Shown: piece by piece, positions 21,690-33,307 of the stretch
Layout: each line of letters begins with the position of its first letter
Numbering within the stretch: the stretch's first letter is position 1
DNA from: Xanthostigma xanthostigma
Lineage: Eukaryota; Arthropoda; Insecta; Raphidioptera; Raphidiidae
NCBI GenBank assembly: GCA_963575645.1
Contig: OY754466.1
Span: forward strand, 16,904,001 to 16,968,000
Reading direction: 5' to 3'
DNA length: 64,000 nucleotides
Translations under genes and position numbers: made by a program
The notes under the pieces: model-generated
Databases searched by the model: none
Told to the model about the DNA's origin: nothing
What the model saw: the letters and a program-made list of their open reading frames with translations, nothing else

Positions 21690-22430
21690 CCTGAAAAAAA
21701 TTGCTCTAAAATAATTTTAATATGATGAGAGAAAAATTTGAATTTGCGAATATACACCTGAAGATACAGAAAATGTTACCAAAAATTCGATATAAGCGGT
21801 TTAATTTTTTGAATAGCCTACTCGCTTTCTATGAAGGTACAGTCGAGCCGTTGTTAAATTATTATTCGGGATAATCGGGACATGTGTTAAAGCGTAATCT
21901 ATAAATTTATAGATCCCAACTCAGCAACCAGCTAAATTTGCTGAGCAGTTCAAGATCCGCCGATTGAGTAGCACTGCACTCTATATTTGCATACAAACGA
22001 GTAAGTAGCAGGTATTACTGTTCTATGTTATATTAATGTATAGGTAATTATTATACATCTAATATTGTTATAGTTCGTATATGAATATTATTGTACTTGG
22101 AGAGTCGACCGAGCGAGGAGGAATTCCTATTTGCTACCGCATGTCTTGTGCGACACACGCACCGTTAATTTATTGTATACAGGCTGTACCAAATTAATAT
22201 ACGCGAAAAATACAAAATGAATCCTTTTTGGTTCTACTTTGAAAGTAGATCTAAGAGATGCCTTGTCAATTGTCACCGATAAAGCTAGAAGTTTTGAATT
22301 ACATCTATCCGGTGTTGGGAGCATCGATTCCGAAGCGGCTAGCCTTACCAAATTTTACTTTGGTTGCCTGACTTCCACACTCGCCGCGTACGTTTTTTGG
22401 AGAACTTCATCCTGCATTGTAGATTATTAG
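21690..22430. other. Mostly unrecognised; one possible coding fragment
   Basis: At 22239-22430 the plus strand is open for 63 codons (KVDLRDALSIVTDKARSFEL, then HLSGVGSIDSEAASLTKF). The mixed composition suggests a decayed coding piece, but no domain is recognised. The rest has no signal. Confidence 0.25.
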
Positions 22431-22432
22431 CC

Positions 22433-23636
22433 GGGTGCAGAGTATAGAACGGTGACAACTGAATCGATCGCTGCTGGAGCTGTGGATTAAATGATCATCT
22501 ATAAAGATCAATGCCACTTTTCGTTGTAATTTTATAACTCAAGAACGGGCTCACCTATCCAAACCAAATGTTTAGGCTTTGTTCGGACTATTTAGTAGAT
22601 GGTTTATGTGAAGTTTTCACAAAATCGGTCGAGCGGTTCTTCATGTATCACATTTTTTGTAACAAATGAATTCAATAAATGGCGGATCATTTTGTTAATG
22701 GGGATTTTGCTGTCAAATTGAAACTTTTTTCGGATGGGGACTGTGCTGTCAAATTGAAACTTTTTTCAGTGTTGACAGTATTGTTATGTCATTCATGCGG
22801 TCATTTCATTTTGGACGTGCTTCGATTAAAGCAAATTGTCAGCGATAATTATTGCTTTGTGTTTATATTTTTAAACATATTGTTGAGTGCATTCATACAA
22901 ACGGTGAGTCTTGAATTGTTCAAATGTACTATGTATATGTGTGCGTGTACTTTTCTCAGTTTTTTAGCGAGCCGTCGGTGTTTCATATCGTTTACAGGCT
23001 TTTTTTGAATTAAATTGTCAAACGCATTTACACAAACGGTAAGTTTTGAACTGTTGAAGTGAATTACATGTATGTATATGTGTGTTTCTTTATTTGAAAA
23101 AACATATTGTGTTCATACGGGTGTTTTATTCTTTTGTAACAGATGGAAGCACGTCGATTTAAAAATGAATTATTTAATGACATTTTTATATATATTGACG
23201 TATGCAGTCATATATATACGCGCACATGTATATTTTAAAATAGCTAGTAATTAATAAAATATTTTTTTTGTTTGTATAAATAAATTTACTTAATGTTCCA
23301 ATTAAACTTTTTTACTATTTCACTTTATACGTAGCGAAGCACGTACCGGGCCGCTAGTATAGTATGATTTCATGTGGCCGTCAGATATCTTCCCTGCCAT
23401 ATCGTTTATTAAGAAGCTTCGCGGCTTAAAACATTAATAACAAGACAGTTAAATCCCGCTCTATTGTCCGCTAGCGGCGCTAGTAGTTTTCGCGGAAGTA
23501 AACGTCGAATAATATATTTGCATTTTTCCAAATAATAATTATACCTACTCTATATGATTTTTTAATAAACACTATATATATGGGTATGAAAATTTCCATA
23601 ATTAGTGTTGCTGCCGTCACGCACCCAGTGAATATA
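22433..23636 (+). repeat. Dispersed repeat, copy 2, split by a Helitron
   Basis: The left part 22433-22497 and right part 23358-23636 match 12160-12880 in order. The middle is the Helitron at 22498-23357. The host sequence differs slightly at the junction, as expected for decay after insertion. Confidence 0.65.
22498..23357 (+). mobile_element. Non-autonomous Helitron, 860 bp
   Basis: Starts TCTATAAAGATCAATGCC after A and ends with agcgaagcacgtaccgggcc GCTAG before T. The terminal string is characteristic of insect Helitrons. An internal pair of about 43-base repeats (gctgtcaaattgaaactttt, twice at 22703-22780) is present. Short plus-strand frames inside (22679-23008, 23072-23254) show no Rep or helicase motifs. 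Confidence 0.85.
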
Positions 23637-23692
23637 CTTGTTTTTGGTACACCCCGTGTATTAATGCTAACTGTAAAATAAGTTAACTCTAA

Positions 23693-23920
23693 TGTTGTGA
23701 TATTCAGATTGTATCGTGTTAACCTCGCCTACGTCACATTCGTATGTGTGCGGTGCATGCCTTTCGGTTCGCACAGGTTAACAGAAAGAGGCAGGTGATG
23801 TCGAGCCTGCGTATTGGAATTAGGGTCTAATATGTGTGTGTGTGTGTTGTTCACTTCTTTGGAACGATAATAAAGTACTCACAGAAGTTATACTTTTATG
23901 GTCTCCTATTACGCTGATCA
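23693..23920 (+). repeat. LTR-like sequence, 228 bp
   Basis: Begins TGTTGTGATATTCAG and ends GCTGATCA (TG...CA ends). It contains a (TG)n run, an AATAAAG polyadenylation-like signal at about 23868, and is followed after about 10 bases by ccagttgcgacgaat, similar to primer-binding regions of insect gypsy/BEL elements. No second LTR or pol sequence is adjacent, so this is a truncated remnant if the call is right. Confidence 0.4.
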
Positions 23921-24057
23921 ATTATTCCAGTTGCGACGAATATTTATAGACCCCGTGCGACTTGGAAAGACTCGATTTTATTCGCAGAAAATGTCTGATT
24001 GATCAATCGAATTAATTCGATTTGCATCGAATCAAACGATCAATATTTTTTAATATT

Positions 24058-24566
24058 TAGTAGAACCTTTGTAAGTCGAACTTCAAGGGAGAAGCCAAAA
24101 AATTCGAGTAATAGATATTTTTACTTAGGCGGTATTCGACTTGTGGAGGTTTAGATTCATTCTAATTTTGAGTTTTTTATATGTTCAAGATACAGAGGTC
24201 CAATTTACTTTTTCTACTTATGGAGGGAATAATATATATGTTACGGTAAATGTGAACTCTTGGGAAATGTACACTTTTACCGTAAAATGTGTCGGTAAAT
24301 GTGTACATTAAATGTAGATATTGCGGCAAATGTACACATTTTCCGGCACATTTTACGGTAAAAGTGTACATTTACCAAGAGTTTACATTTACCGTAACAT
24401 TATATACCGAAATGGCTTGTAGGGACTCACTGATTATTTCGACGTATAGAGGGTTGAGATTTCGAGTAATGGAGGTTTTGGTGCTTGGAGGGAAGAGAAC
24501 AAAACATTTTTTTCGAGTTTTGGAGGTTTTCGACTTATCGAGGTTCAACTTAAAAAGGTTCTACTG
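24058..24566. mobile_element. pogo/Tigger-type MITE, interrupted
   Basis: The ends TAGAACCTTTGTAAGTCGAA (left) and GTTCAACTTAAAAAGGTTCT then ACTG-TA (right) match the CAGTAGAACC...GGTTCTACTG pattern of pogo/Tigger elements with a TA target. The interior repeats tcgagt..tggaggttt units. Element B at 24240-24398 inserted within it, so B is younger. Confidence 0.75.
24240..24398. mobile_element. GTTACGG palindromic element B, 159 bp
   Basis: Same ends and length as element A, with a similar interior of aaatgtacacatt-type self-complementary units. It sits inside a pogo-type MITE, so it moved independently. The flanks are ATAT on the left and ATTA on the right, so a 4-bp TSD is not confirmed here. 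Confidence 0.8.
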
Positions 24567-24569
24567 TAT

Positions 24570-25360
24570 TAAATTTTTAAAGTGTATATCTGTAAGACAT
24601 TTTATCTACCCACTTTTTTAGGTAATTGTTTTATTTCATTTTAAAATATTGCTTGTTATGCTAGTAAAACAGATTTAAAAAAAAAAAAAAACAAAATCGT
24701 TAATAAATGAATTAATTAGGTACGCGTATGGCGAAGCAATAAAATTTCTTCTTTTACTTGAAGCAAAGGTCGCGAATCTGTCGGTAGGCACCGCCTTTGA
24801 GTTATGATTTCTAATTTTTGAATCCCAGATTTCTATAGGGGCATTTGCGCATGACAACATTCTAGACATCAAGTACGCCATCGCAGTGTCAACAGAATGT
24901 AGAAACAAATGACCTGTGAAGGTTGATTGTTAATTGTTTTTGTGATAAACGTATGCACATTATTCCTCCAGGATACGAAATTTCCGAGAACTTTGCATTC
25001 TTGTGCTGTAAAGAATAGGCAATATAACCTTTGACCTCGAGATTAAATCACTCACTTTGTCTCGCGAAATAATAGCTGAATAAATCTGAATGCTTAATTG
25101 CATAGAACCACTGATCTCTAATACACGGGTTGTGAATGACGACCGTTTTCACATATTGATGCAGAACTTTCAGCGCGAACTGGCTGACAGTTTTCAAACC
25201 GTTATACAGGTTTTTAAAAAAAGTTTCAATATTTCAAAAACTGTAACGTTTTTTACTGGTGGTCATGCATTTTTATTTTAATACCACACGCGGTTTAAGG
25301 TTTACAGGACACCCTAATCTTTTTTAGATTTAGAGTCACGGACAATCAAAAACATAAATG
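24570..25360. other. Nothing recognised
   Basis: Contains an A-run at about 24677-24690 and short frames without domains on both strands. Confidence 0.4.
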
Positions 25361-25655
25361 TGAAAAACGGGAGACAAGTTTAATATTAAGAATATTATTT
25401 TCATACTGTGAAAAATGGGGCCATACCTCAATACAAAAAGAATTGAGATCTAAAAGGATGCCAAGTTTTCACTTGGCAAGCTTTCGTGTTTTATATTATT
25501 ATTTATATCTATAATTCATGTTTATATGTGCGAAAACTTGCCAAGTCAAAACTTGGCATCCTTTTAGATCTCAATTCGTGTTGTATTGAGGTTTGGCCCC
25601 ATATTTCACAGCATGAAAATAATATTCTTAATATTGAACTTGGCGTCCGTTTTAT
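25361..25655. mobile_element. Foldback MITE
   Basis: The left arm (agacaagtttaatattaaga ... attgagatctaaaaggatgc) pairs with the right arm (gcatccttttagatctcaat ... cttggcgtccgttt). An inner palindrome gccaagttttcacttggc lies near 25461-25478. The loop is about 80 bases. Confidence 0.75.
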
Positions 25656-25659
25656 ACAA

Positions 25660-26185
25660 GGATGCTGAAAAAAAATAATAATCTAAGAAGAGAAAAAAAT
25701 TATATACTCGTATATCTTTCATCGATTTTTATTGATAATAAAAAAATTAGATTCTTTTGCCACAAAAAAAATATAATATTAATGTTCTATTAATAATAAT
25801 TTGTATATTGGAAAAAAAATTATACAGTACATTTTAAATCAATATATACAAATATTATAATATTTTATAGTATATACATATAGGCATATCAAGGAGACCC
25901 TCTGAAAATAAATTAGTTTTTTTTTTAGATTTTGTTAACGATAGAAAAAATATTAACGATCAGAGGACTAGCCTTCGTGATCGTCAACGCTTACTTTTTT
26001 ACGACCAAAAGAAAGAACTGACTAAGTTTTTTGTAGAAATTAAAAAAAAAAATTTGAAAAGAAGTTTGACCCTGCAGGCCATCCCTGTAACTTCCCGATA
26101 TTTTCGAGTTCAAAACGCTCAAAAATATATAAAATATAGCAAGAAGTTTATTTTTTTGCTTTTCGAGCTCAAAAAAAAAAAACAC
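25660..26185. other. AT-rich filler
   Basis: Many A/T runs. At about 26087-26110 a cccgatattttcgag phrase resembles 26940-26960, possibly the ends of one larger repeat surrounding the tandem array. Confidence 0.4.
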
Positions 26186-26189
26186 TTTG

Positions 26190-26585
26190 TTACGAAATTT
26201 TCGTTCACGATATCTCTTGAACAAGTGAGCCGATTTTGATGCGGTTTGCGGCGATCGACGCAGTTTTTTTAACCTAAGAAAGTAAATTATTACAAAAAAA
26301 TCGATTTGATAAGAATTTTACGAGTAATTATAAAAAACAACTTTTTTCCTAATTTTTCGTTCACGTTATCTCATGAACAAATGAACCAATTTTGATCTGG
26401 TTTGCGGCGATCGACGCAGTTTTTTTAGCCTAAGAAAGTAATTTATTACAAAAAAATCGATTTGATAACAATTTCAAGAGTCATTTTAAAAAAACACTTT
26501 TTTACGATTTTTTCGTTCACGGTATCTCGTGAACAAATTAACCGATTTTGATGCGGTTTGCGGAAATCGACGTAGTTTGTTAAGG
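26190..26585 (+). repeat. Tandem repeat, three units of about 156 bp
   Basis: Three imperfect units start at about 26203, 26359 and 26514 with cgttcacgatatctcttgaa, cgttcacgttatctcatgaa and cgttcacggtatctcgtgaa. Each is followed by ccgattttgatgcggtttgc (varying by a few bases) and cgacgcagttttttta. The last unit is shorter. The GTTCACG...CGTGAAC core is an inverted repeat, perfect in the third unit. Confidence 0.85.
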
Positions 26586-27715
26586 AGAAGAGCTGATTAG
26601 ATTTTGGAATTAATCGGTTTAGTAGTTTAGAAAATATTTTACAAAAACAAATTTTTAAAAATTTTTGAAACTTGTTTTTTTAAGATTTCTCAAAATTTTT
26701 TGGGTCGAATCGTTTCAAATTTCCAGGAAGTCTAAGTTCACCAAGATCACGTCAGATGCCGCAAACCGCGTTTCAGTCGGACACTCCGTTCAAAAGATAT
26801 AAAAGGTTTACATACATACACACACACACACATACAGCCCTACGGACATCATCGCCAAAATAGTTTCAATAGCTTCCTAGGACCTCAAAACGTCGAGATC
26901 TGGCGAAAACTCGATTTTCGAAAATCGGGGTGAAAACAATAACTTCCCGATTTTTGAAAAAAAAATTTTATTTTTTTTAAGCGGGAAGTTAAAAAAAACT
27001 AAAATAAAACACTGCCCGATCACGTCACTTCGACTCACTAATTTAAACTCTTTAATTATCAATTAAATTTTTTTTTTCTTTACTCCATCTGTATACCTAC
27101 ATGTAATTACTTCAAAATGGAAAAAAATATTTTTTACCGATGATGGCTGATTGTGTAAACAAAGGCCAAAAAATCCTTATATTAAAAAAAAATATATCAA
27201 TTATCTATTACCGACTACTCACTGAGTACGGCGAACCGGCGTTTTTATACTAGCTGTGACGTATCACAGCTAGTCGACATAATCTGTCTTTTCAAAAATT
27301 AAAATTGTCCGATCTACCAGGGATACTGTAACGTTATGTTACATTAGCTTCACTGATAATTTAAATTTTCCACTAAATCTGTCTATCAGAGACCCTTTCT
27401 TTCTCAACTCGGCCTGTCTGTCGTTTCTAATGATGTTCAGGCATTATATAGCGTAACTATCCATGTAATTAGATATCAGTGGATAATAGGACAGCCAAGT
27501 GGGCTTGAAAATAATAACAACGACCAACGTTTTAAAGCCCGCCAATTACGATCCAACGCGACTTTATGATTTTGCCGAATTACTGTTCTGTGGCTGACGG
27601 TTTATGAACTTCCCAGTACATTGGGAAGTTATTGTAATGGGTCCGAAAAATCGGAATTAAATTTGTATTTTAAAGTCACTACGAAAAAAATGTCTCTCTC
27701 CATCTCTCTGTATGT
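26586..27715. other. Repeat-like filler with a (CA)n run
   Basis: A (CA)n run of about 12 dinucleotides with TA interruptions is at 26813-26836. A palindrome gaacttcccagtacattgggaag is at 27607-27629. No gene was recognised. Confidence 0.45.
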
Positions 27716-27826
27716 TTGTATAATAAGCTACCAGCTGATATAAAAAATGTGGACACTCTAAATAATTTTAAAAAGCTTTTAAAGGAATATTTAATTGAAA
27801 AGTGTTTGTATGACTGTAATTTTTAA
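27716..27826 (+). pseudogene. LINE reverse-transcriptase protein, C-terminal end only
   Basis: The frame reads LYNKLPADIKNVDTLNNFKK then LLKEYLIEKCLYDCNF and stops at TAA (27824-27826). The pattern [Y/F]NKLP-x-I-K-x-FK-x-L-K-x-[Y/F]L is the usual ending of CR1/Jockey/L2-type non-LTR polyproteins after the reverse-transcriptase domain. All of the reverse transcriptase and endonuclease is missing upstream, consistent with 5' truncation during target-primed insertion. Not functional. Confidence 0.72.
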
Positions 27827-27958
27827 TATGTAATTTTAAAATTAATTTTAAATCTTATACTGATTGTACTTTAATGTGCAAATACTTTGTAATGACGTTT
27901 TTTATATCATTATTGGTCACTTAAAATAAATATCTATCTATCTATCTATCTATCTATA
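27716..27958 (+). mobile_element. 5'-truncated LINE 3' end with ATCT tail
   Basis: The C-terminal coding end is followed by a 3' UTR of about 105 bases and a (TATC)n tail at about 27934-27957. A short tandem tail directly after the UTR is typical of CR1/L2/RTE-like LINEs rather than poly-A LINEs. Confidence 0.75.
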
Positions 27959-27959
27959 C

Positions 27960-28705
27960 GTACGTACGTGTAGGTCATTTTTATCTAAGACAAAATAATA
28001 TCGACTACGTTAGGGTAAGCGTGTTAACGTCATTTTTATCGGAAAGAAATTTCATCAAAATCGGCTCAGTCATTTAAACAAAAGGGCTGCAAAAAAGTGA
28101 ACGAAACCTCGCGAATTGAAAATGATATCGTCTTCGTTATGGTGCCAATCAACGCATATTAACGTCAATATGATCAATTTTTTTTATTAAAATCGGTCCA
28201 ATCTTTTTTTTTTTTTGTTTAAATAAAATTGCTGCAAAAAAGTGCATTTTAGGATTTTTTTTAATTTGATAAATACCTATACAATATACATATCCAAAAT
28301 TCATACTGGAGAAACCGTGTTAACCTCAAGGGTCGCACTCGCAAAGTTCCAATAAGCGACCCACTTCACGGCTTGTTTGGTATTTTATTATTTATCCTAC
28401 TAATGAGACCACCTACCTATGAAAATATCCCCGTGGAATTTTAACAAAATGTAGTTTTAATGAAGTTTAAAATTTATTAAAAAAACTGTGTTTACGCGTC
28501 CATTCAATGAACGCATCATTTTATTGCGCTGTGTAAAACATGCGTCAAAAAAACAAAAAACATTTTTTTTATGATCGCTCAACTAATTACCATGTCCGAT
28601 CACATTATGGTATATCTTTTTCTCATGCTTTTTGACCGTACATATATACTCTTTATTGCAATCAGTGTTTCCCAAAAGGTGTAACAATGATATTTTTTTA
28701 TAAAA
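27960..28705. other. Degenerate direct repeats
   Basis: Two imperfect copies of about 140 bases share ttaacgtcatttttatcgg / attaacgtcaatatgatca, aaaatcggctcagtcattta / aaaatcggtccaatc, and gctgcaaaaaagtg (about 28024-28099 and 28158-28243). No gene was seen. Confidence 0.5.
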
Positions 28706-28707
28706 AA

Positions 28708-29009
28708 CTAGAAAACTTCGTTCGCGTGACATTTATGTTTGTTCACTTCGCAGAGTTTACGAAAAGACTTCCCTATTTTTTGTAGCCTAAGTTACTTCTT
28801 TTAACATCAGCTATATGCTAATGAAAGCCTCGCCAAAATCGGTCCAGTCGTTTCAGGGATTAGCCGGAACAAACAGACAGACAAAAACTTTAAATATTGT
28901 TTTTTGTTATAAATACCGTATATACTTCCATAATATGCATTTAGTAAAAAGTTGTTATTTTGATATTACAAACAGACACTTCAATTTTATTTATATCTAT
29001 GCGTATAGA
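28708..29009 (-). mobile_element. Non-autonomous Helitron, 302 bp
   Basis: On the minus strand it starts TCTATACGCATAGATATAAA and ends gcgaacgaagtttt CTAG, inserted A|T. The interior has the phrase gtccagtcgtttcagggatt on the plus strand, common in insect repeats. There is no coding. Confidence 0.82.
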
Positions 29010-29788
29010 TAGAAAATAAAGGCAAAACTAAAAGTGTAAAAAGTTAAATAATATAGAAGCCTAAAGATACCAATAAATAACACATAAGTACGTTAAGTAC
29101 GTTAGTTTTCAATGAAAAACTATAAATTATGCAATGAAGCAACGTAATCGATTAGTAAAAACTAACGTTATATTAAGAAACAAAATTGTTGGAGACAAAC
29201 ATATATTCGTTAATGATGTGTCTAATGGATCGTATAATTTATTTGAACCAAACAAATAATTGCTTGGTTTAAATACATTACATGATCCAAATATTGGTTT
29301 GTGTTTATTGGAACGTATAATTTATTTAAAGACACAAAAAAAAGGATTGTTTGTTTATTCTTCACTTAATAGATTCAAATTTTGTAACTAATCCAATTGT
29401 GAGTCAAAATTGGATTTCAAAATTAGATTACAAAATTCGACTCCAACTATAACTTAAAAAAATAAACTCTTAAAAAGCTTGTAAGTATTTGAAAATCGCC
29501 TTAAAGTTTGATGTCCTCAGTTAAATCTTCCGGAATAGAATATATACACAATTTTTTTACTGTATATTAATATAAAGTATAGTTTTTTTTTGTATTTATG
29601 TGTGTTTTTAATGTGTTAATGTCCGCTGGCATTATAAAACGAATGTTTTATTATATTGAGGTAATTATAAACTCCGCGGTCGTAATATTGTCGTGACTCG
29701 TGAGTGATGTACGAACATCCCTCGCCCAACATTTTGTTCCAGGATCGGAGTAACAATTTGACTGACCAGGCCCCAGGAGGTTTCTTTC
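29010..29788. other. Nothing recognised
   Basis: AT-rich. A tandem acataagtacgttaagtacg stretch lies near 29082-29104. No gene. Confidence 0.4.
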
Positions 29789-29789
29789 T

Positions 29790-30150
29790 ACAATATTAAA
29801 CTACAAAAAAATTGAGATTTTTTGGCGGCTTCACTCGCTGATCTTTTATAGACCCGTTTTTTGATAGCAATGCAATTTTTAACAAAAAAAAATGTTTTTT
29901 GACGTGATAACGTCTCATAAATTGATGAAACACCAGCTGCACGCACGAAAAAGTGTAACGTTCCGCCTGACCCTGTGCGTGCAAGCGAGAGCGCAGTATA
30001 AGCGATAGAGAGTCACTAAAAATATAGTTTGACAGCTACTAAAATCTAGGTTATGTATTATTAAATATGATATTCGAGCGGAATACGTTATCACGTAAAA
30101 CTATCGTCCGTAAACCGACTTTACAGACAACCAATTTTTTTTTCATAAAT
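29790..30150 (-). repeat. Dispersed repeat with GATAACGTCTCA / TTATCACGTAAA blocks
   Basis: Portions match, reversed, 5958-6035 (ttatcacgtaaaactatcgt, ccgtaaaccgactttacaga) and 9582-9650 (ttttgacgtgataacgtctc, ataaattgatgaaacaccag). A moderately GC-rich block (cgtgcaagcgagagcgcag) lies between. The class is unknown. Confidence 0.55.
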
Positions 30151-30267
30151 TATATTCACTAACCGCCACACCAAATTTCAGCTTTTATAAATGGATAGTT
30201 TTTTTCCATCTTTAAAGCGTCTCGATGTTAGGTGTCCCGACTTAGCTGACTGTAATTTATTTATTTA

Positions 30268-30624
30268 AGAGCGCCGCACACGAAGTGGAAAACACTGCTA
30301 GGACTTCTGCTGGCTAGCTCACAAAATAGATTTTAAAATTCGAACAGGGGCTATTTTTCTTGCTAGGTCCTCTGCTAGCTCTGAGCAAGAACCAATCAGT
30401 AAGCAGTATCTTGTCTGCACGTAGGCGACATGAACAAACGCCCACAAACCAACATGGCGTCATTCTGCTCCAACACGTTTTGCTCTGTGTTTATAGTGCG
30501 CGCGCACCAGATCCTTCCACAAAACAAGCTTGAAACTACATCTCCTGTGAAGCGAGCACATAAAAGCAATCAAGAAAACTAGCAAGGAATCTAGAGGCAA
30601 ATCCAGCCTCGTGTGCAGCGGCCT
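30268..30624. mobile_element. PIF/Harbinger MITE, 357 bp
   Basis: The ends AGAGCGCCGCACACGA and (reverse of right) AGGCCGCTGCACACGA form imperfect TIRs flanked by TTA on both sides (30265-30267 and 30625-30627), the TWA target of PIF/Harbinger. Repeated ctgctagg/ctagcag motifs are subterminal. There is no coding. Confidence 0.78.
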
Positions 30625-30629
30625 TTACA

Positions 30630-31020
30630 GCCTAAATATTAACTAATTTCAAAATATTAACCTTTAAAAAATTCCTACAATTTTTAACCACGAGCTCATA
30701 TCTATGTAAGCAGGGTTAATTGATTTATATCAGTGGAAAATCACAAGCTTGATCTTGGCAATGGAATTATTTATTTATTTGTTTATAAAATGAAATATAA
30801 CTTTTTTTTCGGTGTGGCTAAGCGAGAGTTACCTGTACAATGTAAACAAGAATTTTACCTGTTCGTATAAACATACAACGCATGTAAAGTGTATAAAAGG
30901 TAAAATTAATATTGCTAAAGCTCCTTTAAAACAAGTGTTAGAAAATATCGAAACCTTTTTTTAAACTAAAATATAGACGCTCGACAACTAATGTCGTTAG
31001 CGTCTAATTAAATTAAACCA
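30630..31020. other. Nothing recognised
   Basis: AT-rich with no boundary or frame of note. Confidence 0.4.
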
Positions 31021-31024
31021 CATA

Positions 31025-31165
31025 GCACAAAACATCAATGAGCGAAGGTTCGATTCGAACCCATGACAATTTTAATCCAAAGGCCAGCACGCTAGCCGTT
31101 ACATAGAGGATTGTTTCTCGTTAATTTTCCTCTATGCGCTAAGTGCGTGACGGCAGCACAGCCTA
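31025..31165 (-). repeat. tRNA-like repeat fragment
   Basis: The minus strand has a B-box-like gggttcgaatcgaacc (about 31047-31062) preceded by taacggctagcgtgctgg, a possible degenerate A box. The right part (gtgcgtgacggcagcac) matches the end of the repeats at 12160 and 22433. Confidence 0.45.
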
Positions 31166-31249
31166 ACACAAGTGAATAACTATAACTGAAATTTAAAAAC
31201 CTTAACTTTACCCGAGCGAAACCGGTTCAAAATTCAAATATATAATGAA

Positions 31250-31572
31250 CTAGCGATCCTGTCCGGTTTCAACCGGGTGCAAAAGAACGAATAGGGGGAG
31301 GAAGATGAATGTTGTGTCCAGATTTCATGATGATCGAAGTTACCGTTCAAAAGTTTTTGTCGGACGGACAAATTTTGAGATATATTTTGCAACATTTTTC
31401 ATTGATGCTCCGCTCCTATTAGTCGTAGCGTGATATTATTTAGTCTATAGCCTTTCTCGATAAATGGGCTATCCAACAAAGTTTTTTTTTTCATTTTGAC
31501 CCAGTAGTTCCTGAGATTAGCGCGTTCAGCCAACCAAACAAACAAACTCTTCAGCTTTATATTTAGTATAGA
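31250..31572 (-). mobile_element. Non-autonomous Helitron, 323 bp
   Basis: Same family and the same length as 19432-19754, in reverse. Minus-strand start TCTATACTAAATATAAAGCT and end gttgaaaccggacaggatcg CTAG, inserted A|T. Confidence 0.88.
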
Positions 31573-32262
31573 TTATCAAAGGCGATAGTAGAAATTGACT
31601 AGGTATGTATATATAGGTATAAATAATATAAACGTTATTAAAAAATATGTAGGTTAATAAATAAATTCACTTTGAATGGTGTAACTTCGAAAGCGTATCT
31701 AGGCATTTATTTTTAAATTAAAAAAATATGATTCAATTACACTCGCGCCGTATTTGATTTTCTCTCAATCTCAAGTCGTGTCGTAACAGCAGGACGCCGT
31801 CAGTGTGTGTTTACCCGTAAGCCCTATAATTACTACTGACTGTGTCATAAATATAGAAACATGACTGTGAATAAAATTATTACTACTAAAGTTTATAAAA
31901 CTATCGGCTTTTGTACGATCGGTCGAACGCCGTATAGTTTTAATAAATTTTATTTATCGAGGTGCCTGTTCACTCAAATTATAAAAAATTTTCCGGCTTT
32001 CAAACTGTTCGCAAAAACATTTTTTTATTAACTGTGATTAAACATTAAACTTCACAAAATTTGACTTGTTGCTTCAAATTTCTGAAAACACATTTTTTAG
32101 TCTTAAAAATTGTGTCAAAAAACATATTTGTGTATAAATTTTTTACAACACGACATATGATTTTAAATTACGGAAAGTCTGATTAACATTTTTAAATTTT
32201 TTCTGTATAAATTTATTTGTCAAAAATACTGAGAAAAGATTCAGCCTTTTTGCACGGACGCC
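31573..32262. other. Nothing recognised
   Basis: AT-rich with no boundary signals or coding frames. Confidence 0.4.
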
Positions 32263-32923
32263 GTAGCAATAGGATATTTTGCACCATGTAAGAAAAAATC
32301 TAATAATGCGTATTCTTGATAGATTTTCTAAAAAGCAGACGAGAATTGTTGATTTCTATTGATAATAATGCACTTTACACTTTATAATTCAATTTTAAGA
32401 ATTGTATTTTTCTTCAAAAGTCAAAAACACTTTTGGCCATGTTGGATTCCGGCGTGACGTCACTTCGTCTGTAAACTACCTACGTTTATGTTGTGCTGTG
32501 TGTTATTTTGAAGTTATTTCAAGTTATTATCACGTTTATAGACTTCTATTCCGTATTTTATTGATTTCGCATCATGGAATACGGTTTCGTAAAAGCAGAA
32601 AATACTAATCTACCAAGGATAAATACGTTTAATAAATAAATAAAGTTTCAGGTACCTACTAATTTGTATACTTACTTGCACTGCTAATGTAATAATCGTA
32701 GCAATCTTAAATATTTTTACTTGTACAGTGTTACTATGGCTACTGTGCAGTATCGTTATTGTTTACGATCATAGTGACGTCACGAGTAATTTTCGCGCGA
32801 AAAATCATAGTGATAAAGTCGTTTCTATGACACTATTCGATTATAAAATCTGTAGTGCTTCTTTATCACTTTAAGATTCATTTAATCCACTTTTCAAAAA
32901 ACGTTGTAATAGCCTATTGCTAC
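32263..32923 (+). mobile_element. Candidate DNA element with 11-bp TIR and first-exon remnant
   Basis: gtagcaatagg at the left and cctattgctac at the right are exact inverse repeats 661 bases apart. Between them lie two cgtgacgtcac / gtgacgtcacg blocks (about 32452 and 32773), paired around a short open frame. No convincing TSD was seen, so the mobile nature is inferred. Confidence 0.4.
32574..32639 (+). CDS. Short start-proximal frame, possible first exon
   Basis: ATG at 32574 opens MEYGFVKAENTNLPRINTFN and stops after 21 residues. The opening (acidic, FVKAEN, LPRI) reminds me of the N-terminus of uncharacterised proteins in insect transposons, but I cannot name the family. A TTTCAGGTACC at about 32643-32653 could be a splice-acceptor-like sequence or an accident. 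If real, the rest of the gene was deleted. Confidence is low because the frame is so short. Confidence 0.25.
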   Translation: MEYGFVKAENTNLPRINTFNK

Positions 32924-32924
32924 C

Positions 32925-33305
32925 CTTGCTACGTGGCTAATCCGTCATTTGTGTTTCTATATTTGTGTGCACGATAATAATAGATCAGTTCATCCGAAGC
33001 ACGCTGAGACCAACTCTCCATACGCTGTTATTATTATAGTTTTACGTGAATGACGTTCACATCAACAAGTAAATTACCGCTGGACCACCAAAAGTACATC
33101 AATCATGGTCACGTCACAAGAGCGTCATGGGAACGCCGGTATGGGTTATGCGTTTCCACAGTATACACGCACGTCTTAAGGAACGGACGCTGCTTCTCGA
33201 ATTTTCGTGACACCTTCAAGCAAAATTAGAAAACTAAAAATTCAAATGAACTTTAAATTGATTATTCAACGCGTAACTCCGCAAAACATAAAACAAAATG
33301 TCTAC
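32925..33305. other. Nothing recognised
   Basis: No element ends or coding frames were identified. Confidence 0.4.
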
Positions 33306-33307
33306 GA

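Noticed and set aside
26190..26585. Centromeric satellite
   Set aside because: Only three units in an otherwise mixed region; too few to call a satellite array.
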